Of a stretch of 64,000 bases of DNA, positions 23,501 through 37,119 are shown in pieces (the stretch's first letter is position 1; every line of letters begins with the position of its first letter). Under the pieces are notes generated by a model. The model searched no databases and had not been told where the DNA came from. It saw only the letters and a program-made list of their open reading frames with translations. The translations under genes and the position numbers were made by a program. Source of the DNA: Planoprotostelium fungivorum (taxonomy: Eukaryota > Evosea > Variosea > Cavosteliida > Cavosteliaceae); the NCBI GenBank assembly GCA_003024175.1, contig MDYQ01000066.1, forward strand, positions 50,520 to 114,519. Reading direction: 5' to 3'.

Positions 23501-26500
23501 CTTGGCACCGACGACGGTGGGAGCGACGGTGTTGAGGGAGAAGGGCACGGTGAGGCCGGAAGTGGCCGCAGTGTTGGCGGGGCCGTACACCAGGTTACCG
23601 TTCTGAGGAACCGTTCCCAGGGTCAGGGCGAGCTTGGCACCTTGGTTACCGTCGAGGTCGCTACCGCTGATGTCGATGGCAACGCCGGCGAGAGAGTCAC
23701 CCTCCACGGTGGCAGTGAAGGGGCTGGTGGCGGGGGTGATGATGAAGGGAGGTGTGTCTCCCACTGCGGCCACGTTGACAACGACCGAGTTGGAATCGGC
23801 TCCGTGAGAATCCTTGGCCTGGAAGGTGATGGTTCCCAAGCTGCCGACGGCTTCCTCGTCGACGTGGAGGACGACGTTGACCGTGGTAGAGGGAGCGATG
23901 CCACCCTGGACGGCACCGGTGGCGGTCAGATCGACCGAGCCGGTGTTACCTCCGTACGTGACGTAGGCGTAGTTGACCGAAGACAGAGTGGAAGAGCTGA
24001 GGATCAGACTCTCGTTCTCGGGGAAGTCGGGGTCGGTGATGGTGAAGGGCAGAATGCAGTCTGCACCCAGAGGACACGTGACAGAGACGGAAGGAGTCTG
24101 AAGGGTGGGTGCGTGGTTCAAAAAGGCCACGTTGAGGCTGATGGCCGTGGTGACGACACCACCGAGGACGTCGACAAACTGGACGTTGAAGCCGTCGCTG
24201 CCGTAGGTGTAGTCCTTGGGTACGTACACCAGCGTGTAGCTCGAGTTACCAGCGGCGGGTGAGTTCAAAAGGGTGCTGAGCTGTCCGGCAGTCTGGATTT
24301 TTGTTCCGTCTGAAGTGTAGAGGGTACCGTTGACGGGGAGGTTGACGACGACCAAGCTGAGCTTCGTGCCTTGAGTTCCATCGAAATCGCTACCGGTGAG
24401 GGCGATGGTGATGTTGGAGCCAGGGGCGGTGGAGGCGGAGGAGGTTCGACCAGTGTTGTATGGGGGTCTGTTCTGGGCGGCCATGACGTTGACGGTGGCG
24501 ACGGGGGAGTTCCCGCCAAAAAGATCGGCGGAGTACAGGCCGAAAGATCCCAAGCTACCCGTGCTGTAGTCGTCAAAGTAGACGTAAAAGTTGACGGACG
24601 AGCGGCTGAGAAGTCCGCTGGCCACGGAGGCTCCGGCGGCGAGGCTGATGTCTCTCGCTCCAGTTCCATCATCGATAAAGTAACCACCGCTGGCGATGGT
24701 GTGAACCAAGTTGTTCGAGTCGATGATGAGGTTCTCCTTGTCAAAGGTGTCTGGGTCTGACACGGACACTGGAATGGTGCAGTTGGCGCCGATGGGGCAA
24801 GTGACTGCCTGGGTCAAGACGGTGGGTCTGTGGTTGACGAAATCGATGACGAGGCTGCTGGCGTTGGATGTCGAGGCACCGTTGAGATCGTCGATAAAGT
24901 TGTAGGTGAAGGAGTCGGTTCCGTTGAAGAGGGGGTTGGGTACGTACAAGAGGGTGTACGAGGAGGTCGTGGCTGTTCCCGCGTTGAGCGAGAGGCCGAC
25001 CGGGGTTCCCTGGGAAACAACTGCGCCGCCGGCGTACAACTTTCCGTTGGTGGGTAGAGCTCCCACGACAAAGTGAAGTCTACCTCCCTGAAACGCGAGT
25101 CAGTCGATTTTCAAAATGTGAGACGAGATCACCTGTTGTCCGTCGATATCGGTACCGTTGATGGTGATGGTCGCATTTCCGTCCTCCTTCAAGTCTACGG
25201 GGTTGCTAGGAGACTGCGACACGGTGGTGGGGGGTGTGTTGGGTCCAGCCACCACGGTGATAATGAAGGAAGAGGAAGTTCCTCCCTGCTTGTCCTTGGC
25301 CTGGAGTGTGATAGCACCCAGAGTACCCTTGGCAACGTCCGATACGGTCAGAGAAAGAGTCACAGAAGAGCCTGGAGCAGTTGCACTGACGATCTTGCTG
25401 GTGGCAGCGATAGATGGGCTAGAGCTGGCACCGTTGACATCCACTTGGCTACCAGTGACGTAGCTGGAGCTGAGGGTGTTGGCCGTGACGATGATGTCCT
25501 CGGAGTCGGGGTAGTCGGGATCGGACACGGTGAAGGGGACCGTGCAGACCTTGCCGATGGGGCAGGTGACAGTACGGGAGGCGGGGAGGGAGGGAGGGGT
25601 GTTGGAGAAGGACACGGTGATGTTGGACGTGTACTGCTCGCTGTTCGTGTTGAGAATGTCCCTCAAGATGTACTGCAATTTGTCCAGACCCCACGTGTAC
25701 AGGGTGGGGGTGTAGGTCAGGGAGTACTGAGAGTACTGGGCTCCGTTCGTGTTGACGCTGCTCTGGTAAGCGACACCGACGTTGACGGGGAAGGTGCCGG
25801 AGGAGTTGGCGTAGGTGAGGGTACCGTTGACGGGCAGGGAGGTGAAGATGATGGACACGGTAGATCCCTGGCCACTGTCGTTATCCGTGCCGTTGATGGT
25901 GAAGGGCAGGGAGGTGGGGGCAGCCTGAGTCGTTCCCGCCAAAGTCAGGGCGGTGGGGTTGACAGAGACGAGGTAGGGTGGAGTACCCGAGGCGGGGTAC
26001 ACGGTGACGGCCACGACCGAAGAGGCCAAACCAAAGGAATCGTAAGACACGAGGCTGAAGCCTCCGATGTAGGAGGAGGTCTGGCCGATCTTCAGCGACA
26101 CTTGGAAGGTTGACTGGGGCTGGAAGCCGTTCGTGACATTCCTGGGAATGGCGCCAGTGCTGGTGACGGGAGTGAGGGCAGATCCGTAGACGATGTTGAA
26201 GGGAGCGGCGACGTTGTAGTCGATGCTGTTGGCCTGGAGGGACAGAGTCTGGAGGTCTCCACGATCGGGGTCGTTGATGGAGAAGGAGATGTAACAGGTC
26301 TGTCCGGTGGAGCAGGTCACGTTGGTCTGAGAGGTCGACAGGACGGGACGGTGGTTCACGAATGTCACGTTGAAGTTGACGGTGAAGGGTGTGGAGGTAC
26401 CAGCCAGGACGTCCGTGAGATAGATCACGGCGCTGTCTTGTCCCCAGTAGTACTGAGTGGGCTGGTAGTTCAGTCCATACGTGGAGGAGAAGGGAGCGTT

Positions 26501-29500
26501 GGCGTTGTTGCTCGTTCTGGTGGAGACGGCAATGGGGGTGTTGGCGGTGATGGTGTTACCGGCTCCATCCTTCAAGATACCGTTGCTGGGCAACTGAGAG
26601 ACAGTCAAGAGCAAGCTACCACCCTGGTGGCCGTCGCTATCGCTACCGACGACGTTGAAGTTGTACGGGTTATCGGCGGGGAGGGTGACGGTGCTGGCGG
26701 TGTTGATAAAGTAGGGAGGGGTGTTGGCAGCGGCGACAACAGTGACGTTGAGGGCGGCCGAGTTGGTCGTGTAACCATCCTGAGCGTGCAGGAGAACCGT
26801 TCCCAGGGTTCCCACGGCGTCATCGGTGGTCGACAAAGTCAGGGTAGCCGACGAGGTGGTGGGTAGGCCCTTGGCGACGGTGACGGGGGTGGTGGTGCTG
26901 GCCTGGAGGGTGACGGTACCCTGGCTGGTGGTGGCGCTGAGGGCAGAGACCTTGTTCAGGCTGGACTGATCTACGATCAAGGTGATGTTGTCCGGGGTGT
27001 CGGGGTCAAACATGCTCATCTGTACGGAGCAAGAGGCACCGATGGGGCAGACGATGATGTTCTGAGCGTTGGTCTGAGTAGAGGAGACGGTGGGTGCACT
27101 GTCGTAAAAGTTGACGACAAAGTTGACCGTGGCCTGGACGACTCCACCGAGAACGTCGACAAACTGAAAGGTGGCGCTGTCGGTTCCGTGGAAGTACTTG
27201 GTGGGTACGTAGGTGAAGGTGAAGGCGGTGGTCAGGGCGGTCAAATTGGCAGAGCCGGGGACGTTGACCTGGGCACCGGCAGTCTTCAGGGCGGTACCGT
27301 CGGAGGCGTAGATGATACCGTTGCTGGGCAGCGAGATGATAAAGTTGGTGAGGGTGGTACCCTGCTGACCATCTTGATCAGTACCAGTGAGGGTGAAGCT
27401 GGTGCTGGCTGCGGGAGAAGGTCTCGCGTCGAAGGCGGGAACGTTGATGGTGGAGCCACCGACAAAGGTGGGAGGGCGGTTGGCAGCGGCGACGATGGCG
27501 ACGGTGTAGACGCTCGAGTTACCGTTGTACAGATCGCGAGCGAAGACGCTGAAGCTTCCGAGAGAATTGATGGAAGTGTCATCGGTCGTCAAGTTGACGC
27601 TAACGGAACCTCCGGGAACCACACCAGAGGCGATGGTGGCGGGGAGGATGGTAGCGGAAGAGGCCGTAACAGCGGGGCCGTTGTTGTACGTGGCCAAGAA
27701 GCTGGTGACGTGGCTGCCGAGTCCGTACGTCTGGAGGATCAACTTCTCAGAGTCGAAGGTGTCGAAGTCGTTGATGGTGAGAGACGGCTGACAGTTTCCA
27801 CCGATGGGGCACGTGTAAGTGGCCTGGTTGGATGTCACTGTCGGGGGGTTGTTGACAAACTGAGTGACAAAAGTGATGGTCTGAACGCTGGAAGCCTTGC
27901 CCAGGACGTCCACCAGGTACACGGTGACGCTCTCGGAGCCGTTGAAGTAGGCCTTGGGAGTGTAGATCAAGCTGTAGGTGGTGGTGGAGTTGTACGTCTG
28001 CAAGTTGGAGACCTTCTGGGAGGCGGGAAGGGCACCACCAGAGGTGACGGGGGTGTTGGATGTCGTCTGGATGCTTCCCTGGAAGTTCTGGGGGAGGTTG
28101 ACAAAGAAGGTCAAGTTGCCTCCCTGCTTTCCGTCTTGATCGGATCCCACGAGGGTGAATGGTGAAGCCTTGTTCTCCAGCCCGGTGACAGTCGAAGTCA
28201 GCTGGGAGAAGAAGGGAGCACGGTTGGCCGCGGCGGACACGGAGACGGTCTGCTGGGCGGGCATACCAAAGGCGTCTTTGACCAGAATGGTGAACTGACC
28301 GAGAGAGCCGGAGGCGTAGTCGTCGGTGGTCAAGCTGATCGAGTACGAGGCCTGACGGTTACCCTGGTTGACGAGGGGAGCGGCCGACTGGGGGTCAAAC
28401 TGGGCCGAACCCGCGGCAGTGGTGAAATAGGTGGCGGGGGCGGAGTTGGCCACGGCCAAGTTGGAGACGGAGAAGCCGTTGACGAAGACAGTGAGGTTGT
28501 CTGGCTTGTCGTTGTCGAGCACGCTGAAGGGGACGACGCAGCTGAATCCGATGGGGCACTGGATGGTGGGAGCGACGGTCAAGATGGGAGGGTGGTCGTG
28601 GAAGTCGACATTCAGGTTGAGTGTCGACGTGGTACTGCCTCCGAGGACATCGGTGAAGGTGAAGGTGATGCTGTCCTGACCGTAAAAGTATGGATCGGGG
28701 GTGTAAGTGAAACCGTAGGTGGACGAGCGGGCTCCAGCGTAGTCGGGGGAGTTCTCGGTGGTGGCAAAGGTGAAGGCACCCTGGTTGCTCACGGCGACAC
28801 CGGCGGCTGTGGTGAGAGTGCCGGAAGAGGGAGCAGTCACGGTGAAGCTGAGCTTTCTACCCTGAGTACCGTCGTTATCGGTGGCGGACAAGTTGACAAA
28901 GCCGCTGAGAACGGAGGAAGAGACGGTGAGGGTGGTGGGGTTGGTGGCAGAGAGGACGGGAGGGGTGTTACCCTGAGCCTGAACCTGGATGATGTAGTTG
29001 CCGCTGTTGAGACCGTAACCGTCCTGAGAGTAGAGGATGATGCTACCGAGGGAGCCGGTGACAAAGTCGTCGGTCGTCAGGGTGATGGTTCCGGTGGTAC
29101 CAGGCTGTACGACGGCACCGGGGGTGAGGCTGCTGCTACCAAAAGAGGCAACGTTTCCGTTGACACCGTTGATGGAGTAGGCGACGTTGGTCACGTGGCT
29201 GTTCAGCTTGGTCGTCAAGGTGATGGTCTCGTTATCGGGGATATCGGGGTCGTTGACGGTGAAGGAGAAGGTGTAGGTGCTTCCGATGGGCAGCTGAATG
29301 GAGGTCGAGGCCGTGGAAAAGGTGGGGGGGTTGGCAACAAAGGCCACGACCGCCGTCACCGTGGCGACGTTGGAGCGGGCGGCGACGTTGTTGACGTAGT
29401 ACTGGAAGGTGAGGTTACCGTAAAAGTAAGAGCCTTGCAGAGAGAACCCGGCCTTCTGTCCTGGTACAGGGGACGAGGCGGACAGAGCGTTACCGTTGCT

Positions 29501-32500
29501 GTCGGACAACTGTCCAAACTGAGGTACAGACTGCAGGACGACACCGAGAGTGCTGGGGGCAAACTGGTAGTCCGAGACGGAAGACGAAAAGTCGATGGTA
29601 GTGCTGGTGCCCTCGTTGAGATAGACGACGAAGTCCTTGGCCATGGGAGGGAAGACAACAGCCTGGATGGTGAAGTTGACCGCGAAGATGTCCGAGTTGT
29701 CACAGCCATCAGTGAACTGAGCGGCACCGACGGAAGGGCCGCTCCAGAAGGTGTTGCTGATGTAGACAAAGGACATGTTCTTGTAGAGGGTGTTGAGCAC
29801 CACGGGGGTGACTCCATCGGCGGCGTAGACGCTGGCGTTGTTGGGCAGCTGGGTCCACATGACTCCGAGCAAGTTGTTGTCGGGGTCGGTACCGGCCATG
29901 GTGAAGGGGAACGTCTTGTTCTGAGTGGGAGTGAACAGCTGAGCCTGAGCGTAGGGAGCTCTGTTCATCAAGAGGTTCAAGTTGGCGTTACCCCATCCCA
30001 GAGCGGAGACGGTGGGGGTGGGCAGGGTGTAGACGCGACCCTTGGCGTAACGGTTCTTGGGGAAGGTGAAGTTGACCGTTGCGTTGGTCGTGGCGCCGAG
30101 ACCGGTGGCGGTGACCGTCTGTCCAGAAGTGAAGAAGCCAAGATCGTTGATGACTTGTAAGTTGATCTGGTTCATCACGGTGGGCAGGGAGTTGATGAGC
30201 AAGTTGGGCCAGTTGGGAGCCAGAGCGGTAGCACCGAGGTTGACGGCGACACCGAGGCCGGTGGAGGAGGCGAGGTTGGCGTAAGACTGGTAGACGCTGC
30301 TGGGGCAGAGGAAGATGATGTTAGCTCCCAAGCTGACGATGGAGGGCAAGGCGAGGCTGACGCTGTCACCGGCGGGTCTGCGAGGAATGACGACGATGAG
30401 CTTGTAGGTGTTCGATCTCCATCCAACTGAAGTGTTGACGTTGGCCAGGGCCGTCCACAAGTTGAAGGTGGTGGCGGTGTCGGTGGCGTTGGCCTGCATG
30501 TAAGGGAAGACATACTTGCTGAAGGTGCTGGGATCGTTGCTCTGTGGAGGATGAGTGGGTGTCGAACGAAAAGAGGGTGACTCACCAGATAGTTGTACGA
30601 TCTCCAGGTATCGGCGGTGGCGTACACCAGCTGACTTCCTCCGTAAGAGTTACTGAGAGAAGACAAAAAGTTCGAGTTCAAGTTGGACAGATCGGTGATG
30701 TCTTGAGCGTTACCGGCGCTGTTGTCGAGGGCGATGAGAATGTCCAAACTGGGCTGAACGGGGGTGGCCACGGTGTATCTCATGGAGGCAACTCCGTAAG
30801 AGGCAGAGTTGACGCTCATGTACAAGTTGGTCGTGTAGGGGTTGATGTAAGAGCTGGCCGAGTTGGACTGGTATTGGACGTAAGAGCCGCTGCTACCGTC
30901 ACAGTACTTCTGAAGGAGTTGGTCGCAGTTGGTGCCCAACCATCCGGGGTTACACAGGCAAGATCCATCTCCATTCGTTCCGTCGTTACAAGTACCTGGA
31001 GGAGTCAGTCTCATTCGATGCTTCAGATGGAACCCACCGTTGTTACAGTTGGGGCAGGGAGTGCAGCTGGCACCGAAGAAGCCACGCTTGCAAGAGGTAC
31101 AGCCGGAAGCGGGGTCGAATCCGGCGGGGCAGATGCAGCAGGCGGCGGTGGAGAAAGAGTTGGAGGAGGTACTGCAGAGACGTCAGCCCTCAAGCCCATC
31201 ACCTGAACAATACTCACCAGACGGGGTTGCTCGTGTTCGTGGTTCCACTTCCACAGCGAGGGGCGCTGACGACCAAGTTGATGCAGTACTGACTTCCGTT
31301 CATACTGGTGGGGGGGTTGGTGAACGTCTGAGAGACACCAGCGCAGATGGAGTAGTAACCGGCCACTGGCTTGTTCCATGTGATGGGGATGTACTGAGGG
31401 TTCTTGCAGCTGGTGTCGAGGCAAGGGCAAGTACCGTCAGAGCAAGCCTTCTGGGCTCCAGAGGTAGATCCGGGGGGAAGTCCGTTGACGTAGATGGAGA
31501 CGGGGTTGGAGTAGGTGGTGTCATCCGCCACGATGAGGAATTTTAGTGGTACAGAAGTGTTGGCGTAGAAAGTGGTGGGGGGTGTGACCTGAGAGGTGTG
31601 GACGGGGGAGCCGGCCGTGACGACGATGGGGTTGGCGTACTTGCAAGAGCCACCGGTGCAGCACTGCTTGTCGTTCACACAGCTGGCGCCGTTACCAGAG
31701 GTACCGCTGGGGCACTGGCAGATACCTTGGACGGTGGCGTTGATGAGGTAATCGATGGCGATCTGGGCGCCGAAAGAGTCGGTGATGATATGCTGGGTCT
31801 GGTAGGTCGTTCCAGCGGTCAAGCTGGTGCCGTCAAAGGTAACGACTCCCGTGGTGGGGTGGATAGAGGCGAATGGACATGGTACGGCGGTGGCCGCAGT
31901 CTGACGGTTCGTGGTGACCATCTCGTTCTCGGTGGCCATGCGGAAAGTGACGGAGTCACCGGCTTCACCTCCGGCGGATGTTGGGATCTGGTACTGAGAA
32001 ACGAAACCAGCGCGGACATTTTGGATGGCGAGACCTCCAGAGGTGGGGGAGTTGTTGAGGATGGAAGAGGCTGTTCCAGGGGGGTATACAGTTCCGGTGG
32101 AGATGAGATTCCAGTACTCTCCTCCGTTGTTCTTCAGATTAGCGCTCAGACGGAACCACCTGGTGTGAGTGAAAGTGTAATTGACGGGTCCGGTCGTGAC
32201 GGGGAAGGTATCTGATGGAACATTAAAAGATGGAAAAAAGATGTAATCTCACATGTTCCGTTCCAACTCAGACCGACGAAATCGTTAACGGTATCTGCAA
32301 CCGTGCAGGTCCAGGAGTCCATGTTCATGGTCAAACTCCAAGTGCTGTTCGCGGCGACGATGGTATATTTTGGGTTTCCATCCAACTGGTTAATGGGCAC
32401 TGAATCTCCTTGCTTGGGTACAGCGACCTTAGCTACGTCCTAGAAGAGGCTCAGAAGGTCCTCGGTTCGATGTAAAAGACTCACTGGAAACCAACCGCTA

Positions 32501-32701
32501 CGAACGACCATGTTAAAAGTAAATGTGAGGATATTAGGAGAGGTGGGGGACTGGTATTGCCATGATATCACTCCAAAACGGAAATGAGAGGCTGTCTTCT
32601 TTCAGCCACCCCTTCATTTTTTCTTTTTCTTTCTTCTCACCTTGTGTTCCTACAAAGAGAGCTAGAAGAACAAACAGCGCTGTGAGCTGAAAGTTCTTCA
32701 T
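20511..32701 (-). CDS. Giant Sib-like (integrin-beta-like) adhesion protein
   Basis: Nine exons (32701-32641, 32591-32485, 32439-32253, 32211-31218, 31171-31038, 30995-30586, 30541-25133, 25087-21278, 21236-20511) give 3945 residues. A signal peptide (MKNFQLTALFVLLALFVGTQ) is followed by a Cys-rich EGF/integrin-EGF-like region (CTSCKRGFFGASC, CLCNPGWLGTNC). A von Willebrand A/beta-I-like start comes next (PSLDILIALDNSAGNAQD). Then follow many roughly 200-residue cadherin-like repeats: SDxDGxQG, YxPNxYFxGxDSFxF, and CPIGxxC in eight of them. An Ala/Gly-rich membrane helix (GSAVGAAAAAGAIAAVA) leads to a short tail with DWDEHG...NPLF...NPIYEE. Dictyostelium Sib proteins share VWA, Gly-rich helix and talin-binding NPxY tail, so substrate adhesion is the likely role. 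The two huge exons (5.4 and 3.8 kb) contrast with the small exons elsewhere. Confidence 0.85.
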
Positions 32702-33102
32702 GCTTGCCGGTTGGTGGTTTGTGTGGTGGTAAGAGAATGCCGGTTAGAACCTGAATGAAAACAAACACCTGTATCACCTCAGAGCGGAACAAAGTGTAGA
32801 TCAGGGGCCTTACCGTATTATCGTCATCCGCGGCTTGTCATCCCGCAAGTCATCCGTGTCCTGTGTTGAGACACTTTCCTCTTAAAGCTGTGAGAACGTT
32901 CACCTATATCGCCCAGGCGGAAAGATCTCAATCCCTCACAGGAGCCAACGAACAGCCAAGGAGGGAAGGCCGAATTGAGCCGAGCTCATTGGTCAATGTT
33001 CATCTTTATGTTTATTTTGTTTGTGGTCACAGTGGTACACCTTTCAGAAAGGTGCCACTGAATCTGAGACGTGTCAACGATTTAGATCTTCAGATCTGGG
33101 TT
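32702..33102. other. Intergenic region upstream of the giant adhesion gene
   Basis: About 400 bp containing the promoter of the adhesion gene (minus) and the 3' end of the transporter gene (minus). An open frame on the plus strand (32863-33108) has no recognisable features. No other signal seen. Confidence 0.4.
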
Positions 33103-34752
33103 TCATGACGACCGCAGATGGTTTACGAGAGTGGCCAGGACTTGAGTGAGATTAGCCCCAATGACGCTCCCGACGTCCCCGATGATCAGCCACACGGAGA
33201 AAGACATGAGGTTGAACCTGCTGCGCACCTCCGTTTCCACCTTTTTCGTAGATTGCGCATAGCTGTGTGAAGTGTCAACTGACACGTCCGGGGTCACGAC
33301 CTCACATGGCTCCGTTCGCAAAGGCGACGAGAAATCCACCAAACAGGTTGACCAAAGGGGCAGGAACTAACGATAAGACACCACCACCTATAGAGAAACT
33401 ATGGTAGTGTGAGAGAACTGAAGGAGTGAGTTTACGCACATCAAGAACCAGATGGGATGGAAGATCCTCATAGGATAGAAGATGCGGCGGCTGATGAAGT
33501 CTCCGATGAAGAAACCGGTGTCGTAGATGGCAAAGAAGATGTTTCTATCGAGGCTGGTGGGAGAGGAGATGCGAAGATCGACTTCGTGATTAGTGTATAT
33601 ATACAAGAGGACACCTTTTCCATCCAATGTCAGAAGAAAAGATGAGGAGGAGAACGTACCAGGATTGAATAATGCCACGAAGAAACGGTTGGTCGATAGA
33701 GCGAAAGAATGCCATGCTGATATCTGTCAGCCGAAGGAACATCGTGGTGTAATTAATGTTCACCGATCTGGGGCAGCCATTCACGCCATAGTTTTAGTTG
33801 AGCAATGAGCTCTGAGAAACTGACTGAAGGGGCCTCCCCGGCGTTTGGATATATTCGTATCAGCCATGCCAGAACGCCTATCGTGTTCATCACGGCCGTG
33901 GCTGTTGGATGTCATTTCAAGATGATGATGGATGATCAAAGTGTGTGTGAAATATGAAAAGATGTGTGATATTACCTGCAAAGATCCATCCGGGGAAGAA
34001 ATCGAATTTCAAGAGTATGAAGGCACCAATCGCAATGATGTTGACACCGATCTAATCATGTCAGATGATCTAAGAGGGTGCACTCACTGGTATACCGAGT
34101 ATGGCCCAAAACTTGTTGTACGGTCCTATCGTTGATATCGAATTGAATAAATTTGATTCAAATATTCCTGATGTGAAAGGTCAGATGATCCATGTTGGAA
34201 GGAGAGTAGCACTCACCTATCCCCACGCCACCCAAAAAATATGCTATGTACACCCACGCTATGTTCGTGTCCTCTCTACTCACGAAAAACATCCACACGA
34301 ACATCAAGATGGAGGCGGTCACGCAGAGTTGGGAAATGAGCTGATTAGCACGATGAGCTAATGTGATGCCGTGAGAGGCTCACCACTCTGGATCGTGGTA
34401 GGAAATGTCGAAACACCACGTAGTGACCTATACGAAAGAGCAAGATGCCCACGTACACCATTGCCACTGCCGCTTGGAAGACATCACTCTGAGGTGTCCC
34501 TGGACTGATCTGAAGCAGCATCTTCACTTCATATTGTAAAGCTGAGAGGCAAGCCAGTCCACTTTCGTTATATCATTCTTGCGTCCAATCTGATTCAAAT
34601 GATCTGATTCACCTGAAGACGGGTATTGACACTAAGATAACTTCTCTGAACGTTCTTTCTGGTTTCTCTGGAGACGGTAGAAGAGGTGCTCTCTCGTTCT
34701 CTGCATTGACCAATAGATCTCTCGTGTCATCTGGATAGTCCCCTAAAGACAT
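33103..34752 (-). CDS. Polytopic membrane transporter, possibly ENT-like
   Basis: A minus-strand gene of about eight small exons. Recoverable segments in order: acidic N-terminus (MSLGDYPDDTRDLLVNAENE), helices VFQAAVAMVYVGILLFRIGHY, LCVTASILMFVWMFF, WVYIAYFLGGVGI, FWAILGIPIGVNIIAIGAF, a soluble loop, IFFAIYDTGFFIGDFISRRI, LVNLFGGFLVAFANGAIYAQ and FSVWLIIGDVGSVIGANLTQ, with the stop at 33103. The pattern FxxxDxxxFIGxxxxR followed by LxNGxIYxQS near the C-terminus resembles equilibrative nucleoside transporters (SLC29), but identity is weak and the first splice junctions are unresolved. Membrane transport is well supported by the helices; the substrate is not. Confidence 0.5.
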
Positions 34753-35019
34753 TGGTTTTGAATGAGTCTTCAGTTCGATGCCAAGATAACCCCTGATCCA
34801 AACGCCGAGTTCTGAACGGAAAAATCAACTGGGAATTCCGACAAGGATATTGTCATCATAACGATAGATCACCCGTCCTCATTGCAGGTGTGCGAAGAGA
34901 TGCTAAGAGATGCTTCGCACCGCTATATCTGCGCGGCGAAGAGAAGGGCGCATTCCCAGGATTGACCACGTGTTGTAATATAGCACAATGATTTGAGCTC
35001 TTGGCAATCACCATTGACG

Positions 35020-37059
35020 ATGCAGCGAGCGGCCGGGTGTCGATGGATATCAAATCTTTCGAGGGAACCACGTCTTCGTGTTCGTCAGTATTCCACTCAA
35101 TCTGATTCGCCATCTACATTTCGTTTCTTGAAATATCAGGCACCAGCATTCAGATGCCAACAGGATCAAGTTCACTTTCTGAAGGACCCCAGTCAGTTCT
35201 ACGATCACCTAATGGAGAGAATCGGTCAGGCAGACAGACGCATCACCATCACTTCCCTCTATCTTGGAACGGGTGAACGAGAGAAACAAATGGTAAATCG
35301 CTTCTAGATCGTCACTGCACGTGTTGATGTGATATATCTCAGGTCGAGCATCTAAAAGAGTCGATCACCCGAAGACCTGACATGCAGGTGAGAATCTCTT
35401 CAAATGATGCGCTGAGCTACTTCAGATCAACATCCTCCTCGATGCCCTGCGTGGAACAAGATCAAACCGAGACGGTGACAGCTCCCAGTCCCTATTGTAC
35501 AGAGAACTCTCTTCAAAGTTTCCAAAGAACGTTCGATGCCATTTCTTCCACACCCCCAAACTGCATGGTATCATGAAGAAGGTGAAGCGCAGGTTTCCTT
35601 CTAAAATAACTCGTATAGCTGATTCCACCACGTATCAATGAGATCTACGGAGTACAACACATGAAAATCTACCTCTTTGACGATAATGTCATGACAGGAG
35701 GGTGAGCGTTGTAGATCGATATCGTGTCGACGTAGGCAGGGCCAATCTGGGAGACAGCTACTTTGTGGGGCGACAGGATAGGTATCTACAACTCGCCACG
35801 ATGTGACTGACTGGATCATAGATATCTAGAGATCCGTAATCATGGAGATCTGAGTGACTATTATCAAGAGTTGGTCGAAGACGTATCTTCCTTCTCGTAT
35901 CGATTGGGACAGGAAGGTGAGGACCATTTGTTGTTCATTATCACCCTCACCCTCACGATCATCGTAACATCATCATCACGATCATCATCACGATCACCAT
36001 TAAAGAACGCAGGTTCTCTCGTGTCTTCCACCTTGGGAGTTGATGCAGTGACCGACAACAGTCGATACAAGGAGGTGACCGATCTCCACGCTGTTCGTGT
36101 CGATGCACCACGTTGACACACCACCAGACGGTAAACAAGACTCTCACGAAATTCAACGAGAAGTGGATGAAGAAGACAGATGGACAGAACTATCAAGCCG
36201 ATAGCACTTATCTCTTCCCAACTATACAGATGGGATCTGTTGGATATCTACAAGACGAGAGGGTGAGATCTATGGGGTAAGGTCCATCTACAACTCTCAC
36301 GAGGTGGTCACCCACTTGCTCGAGAAGAGTACCTCGGAAGGGCACAAATGTTTGGGCTGCTCGCCCTATATGAATCTAACGCGCAAATACTCGGACATCT
36401 TATTGGGGGCAAAAGGGGAGGTGAGACCATCTACAACGAGCCACTTCGGACTCATCACCTCCTTCAGGTCGAGTTGATCACTGCCTCTCCAGAAGCCAAT
36501 GCTTTCTTCGGAGAAAAAGACATATCCGGTTACATTCCCGCCGCCTACGCCGAGGTACCTAATTCAATATTCAAATCTCTCGTTCGCGCGGGAACTCACT
36601 CACCCAGGTCGAGCGGCGCTTTTGGGACCGAATCCGTTCCAAGAACCAGAGTGAAAGGGTTCAATTGAGAGAGTACGTCAAAGAGGGTTGGACTTTTCAC
36701 GGAAAAGGCATCTGGTCACTACCCCCCAACGAAGACCTCCCCAACTACACCGTCATCGGTAGCGCAAATCTCGGTGAGAATTCGAGTTACGTACCGTGCT
36801 GACTCCGTCAGGTCAGAGGTCCTCTGATCGAGACCTCGAGTCCCAATTGGTCGTCTTATCGGACGAGAGAGTGGTTCGTCAGAAGATGATGGAGGTGATG
36901 ATGTGCACTGCACGAACATTCGATGATGATCGTGTGCAGGAGTATCAACACCTTCGAAACACGACGGTGACAGTCGATGAAGAACTTTTGAACCGCCAAG
37001 GTAGGAAGTCTACCCCTCTGGTTCGCTGGGGCACACGGATCCTATCTTCTTTCATGTGA
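35020..37059 (+). CDS. PGS1: Mitochondrial phosphatidylglycerophosphate synthase (CDP-DAG--glycerol-3-phosphate phosphatidyltransferase)
   Basis: About ten exons. The Met at 35020 begins a basic Arg/Ser-rich presequence (MQRAAGCRWISNLSREPRLR), expected for a mitochondrial enzyme. Then come FLKDPSQFYDHLMERIGQAD and ITITSLYLGTG, the usual N-terminal block. The first HKD motif is HMKIYLFDDNVMTGGANLGD with YFVGRQDRY. The second is HGKGIW...YTVIGSANLG. The C-terminus STPLVRWGTRILSSFM matches the hydrophobic end of animal PGS1. The phospholipase-D-type enzyme condenses CDP-diacylglycerol with glycerol-3-phosphate, the committed step to phosphatidylglycerol and cardiolipin on the inner mitochondrial membrane. 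Several introns carry the recurrent TCTACAAC motif (35717, 35790, 36250, 36290, 36428). Confidence 0.85.
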
Positions 37060-37119
37060 TGGGTGATGATAGAACATGGACACGAGAGAAGATGGAGATA
37101 TACGATATTCGTCTTTCTA

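Noticed and set aside
21281-30160. Long plus-strand open frames (for example 22919-24262, 28592-30160) opposite the giant adhesion gene
   Set aside because: They are shadows of the minus-strand gene: Gly/Val/Asp-rich composition follows from its codon bias and no domain or splice structure is seen.
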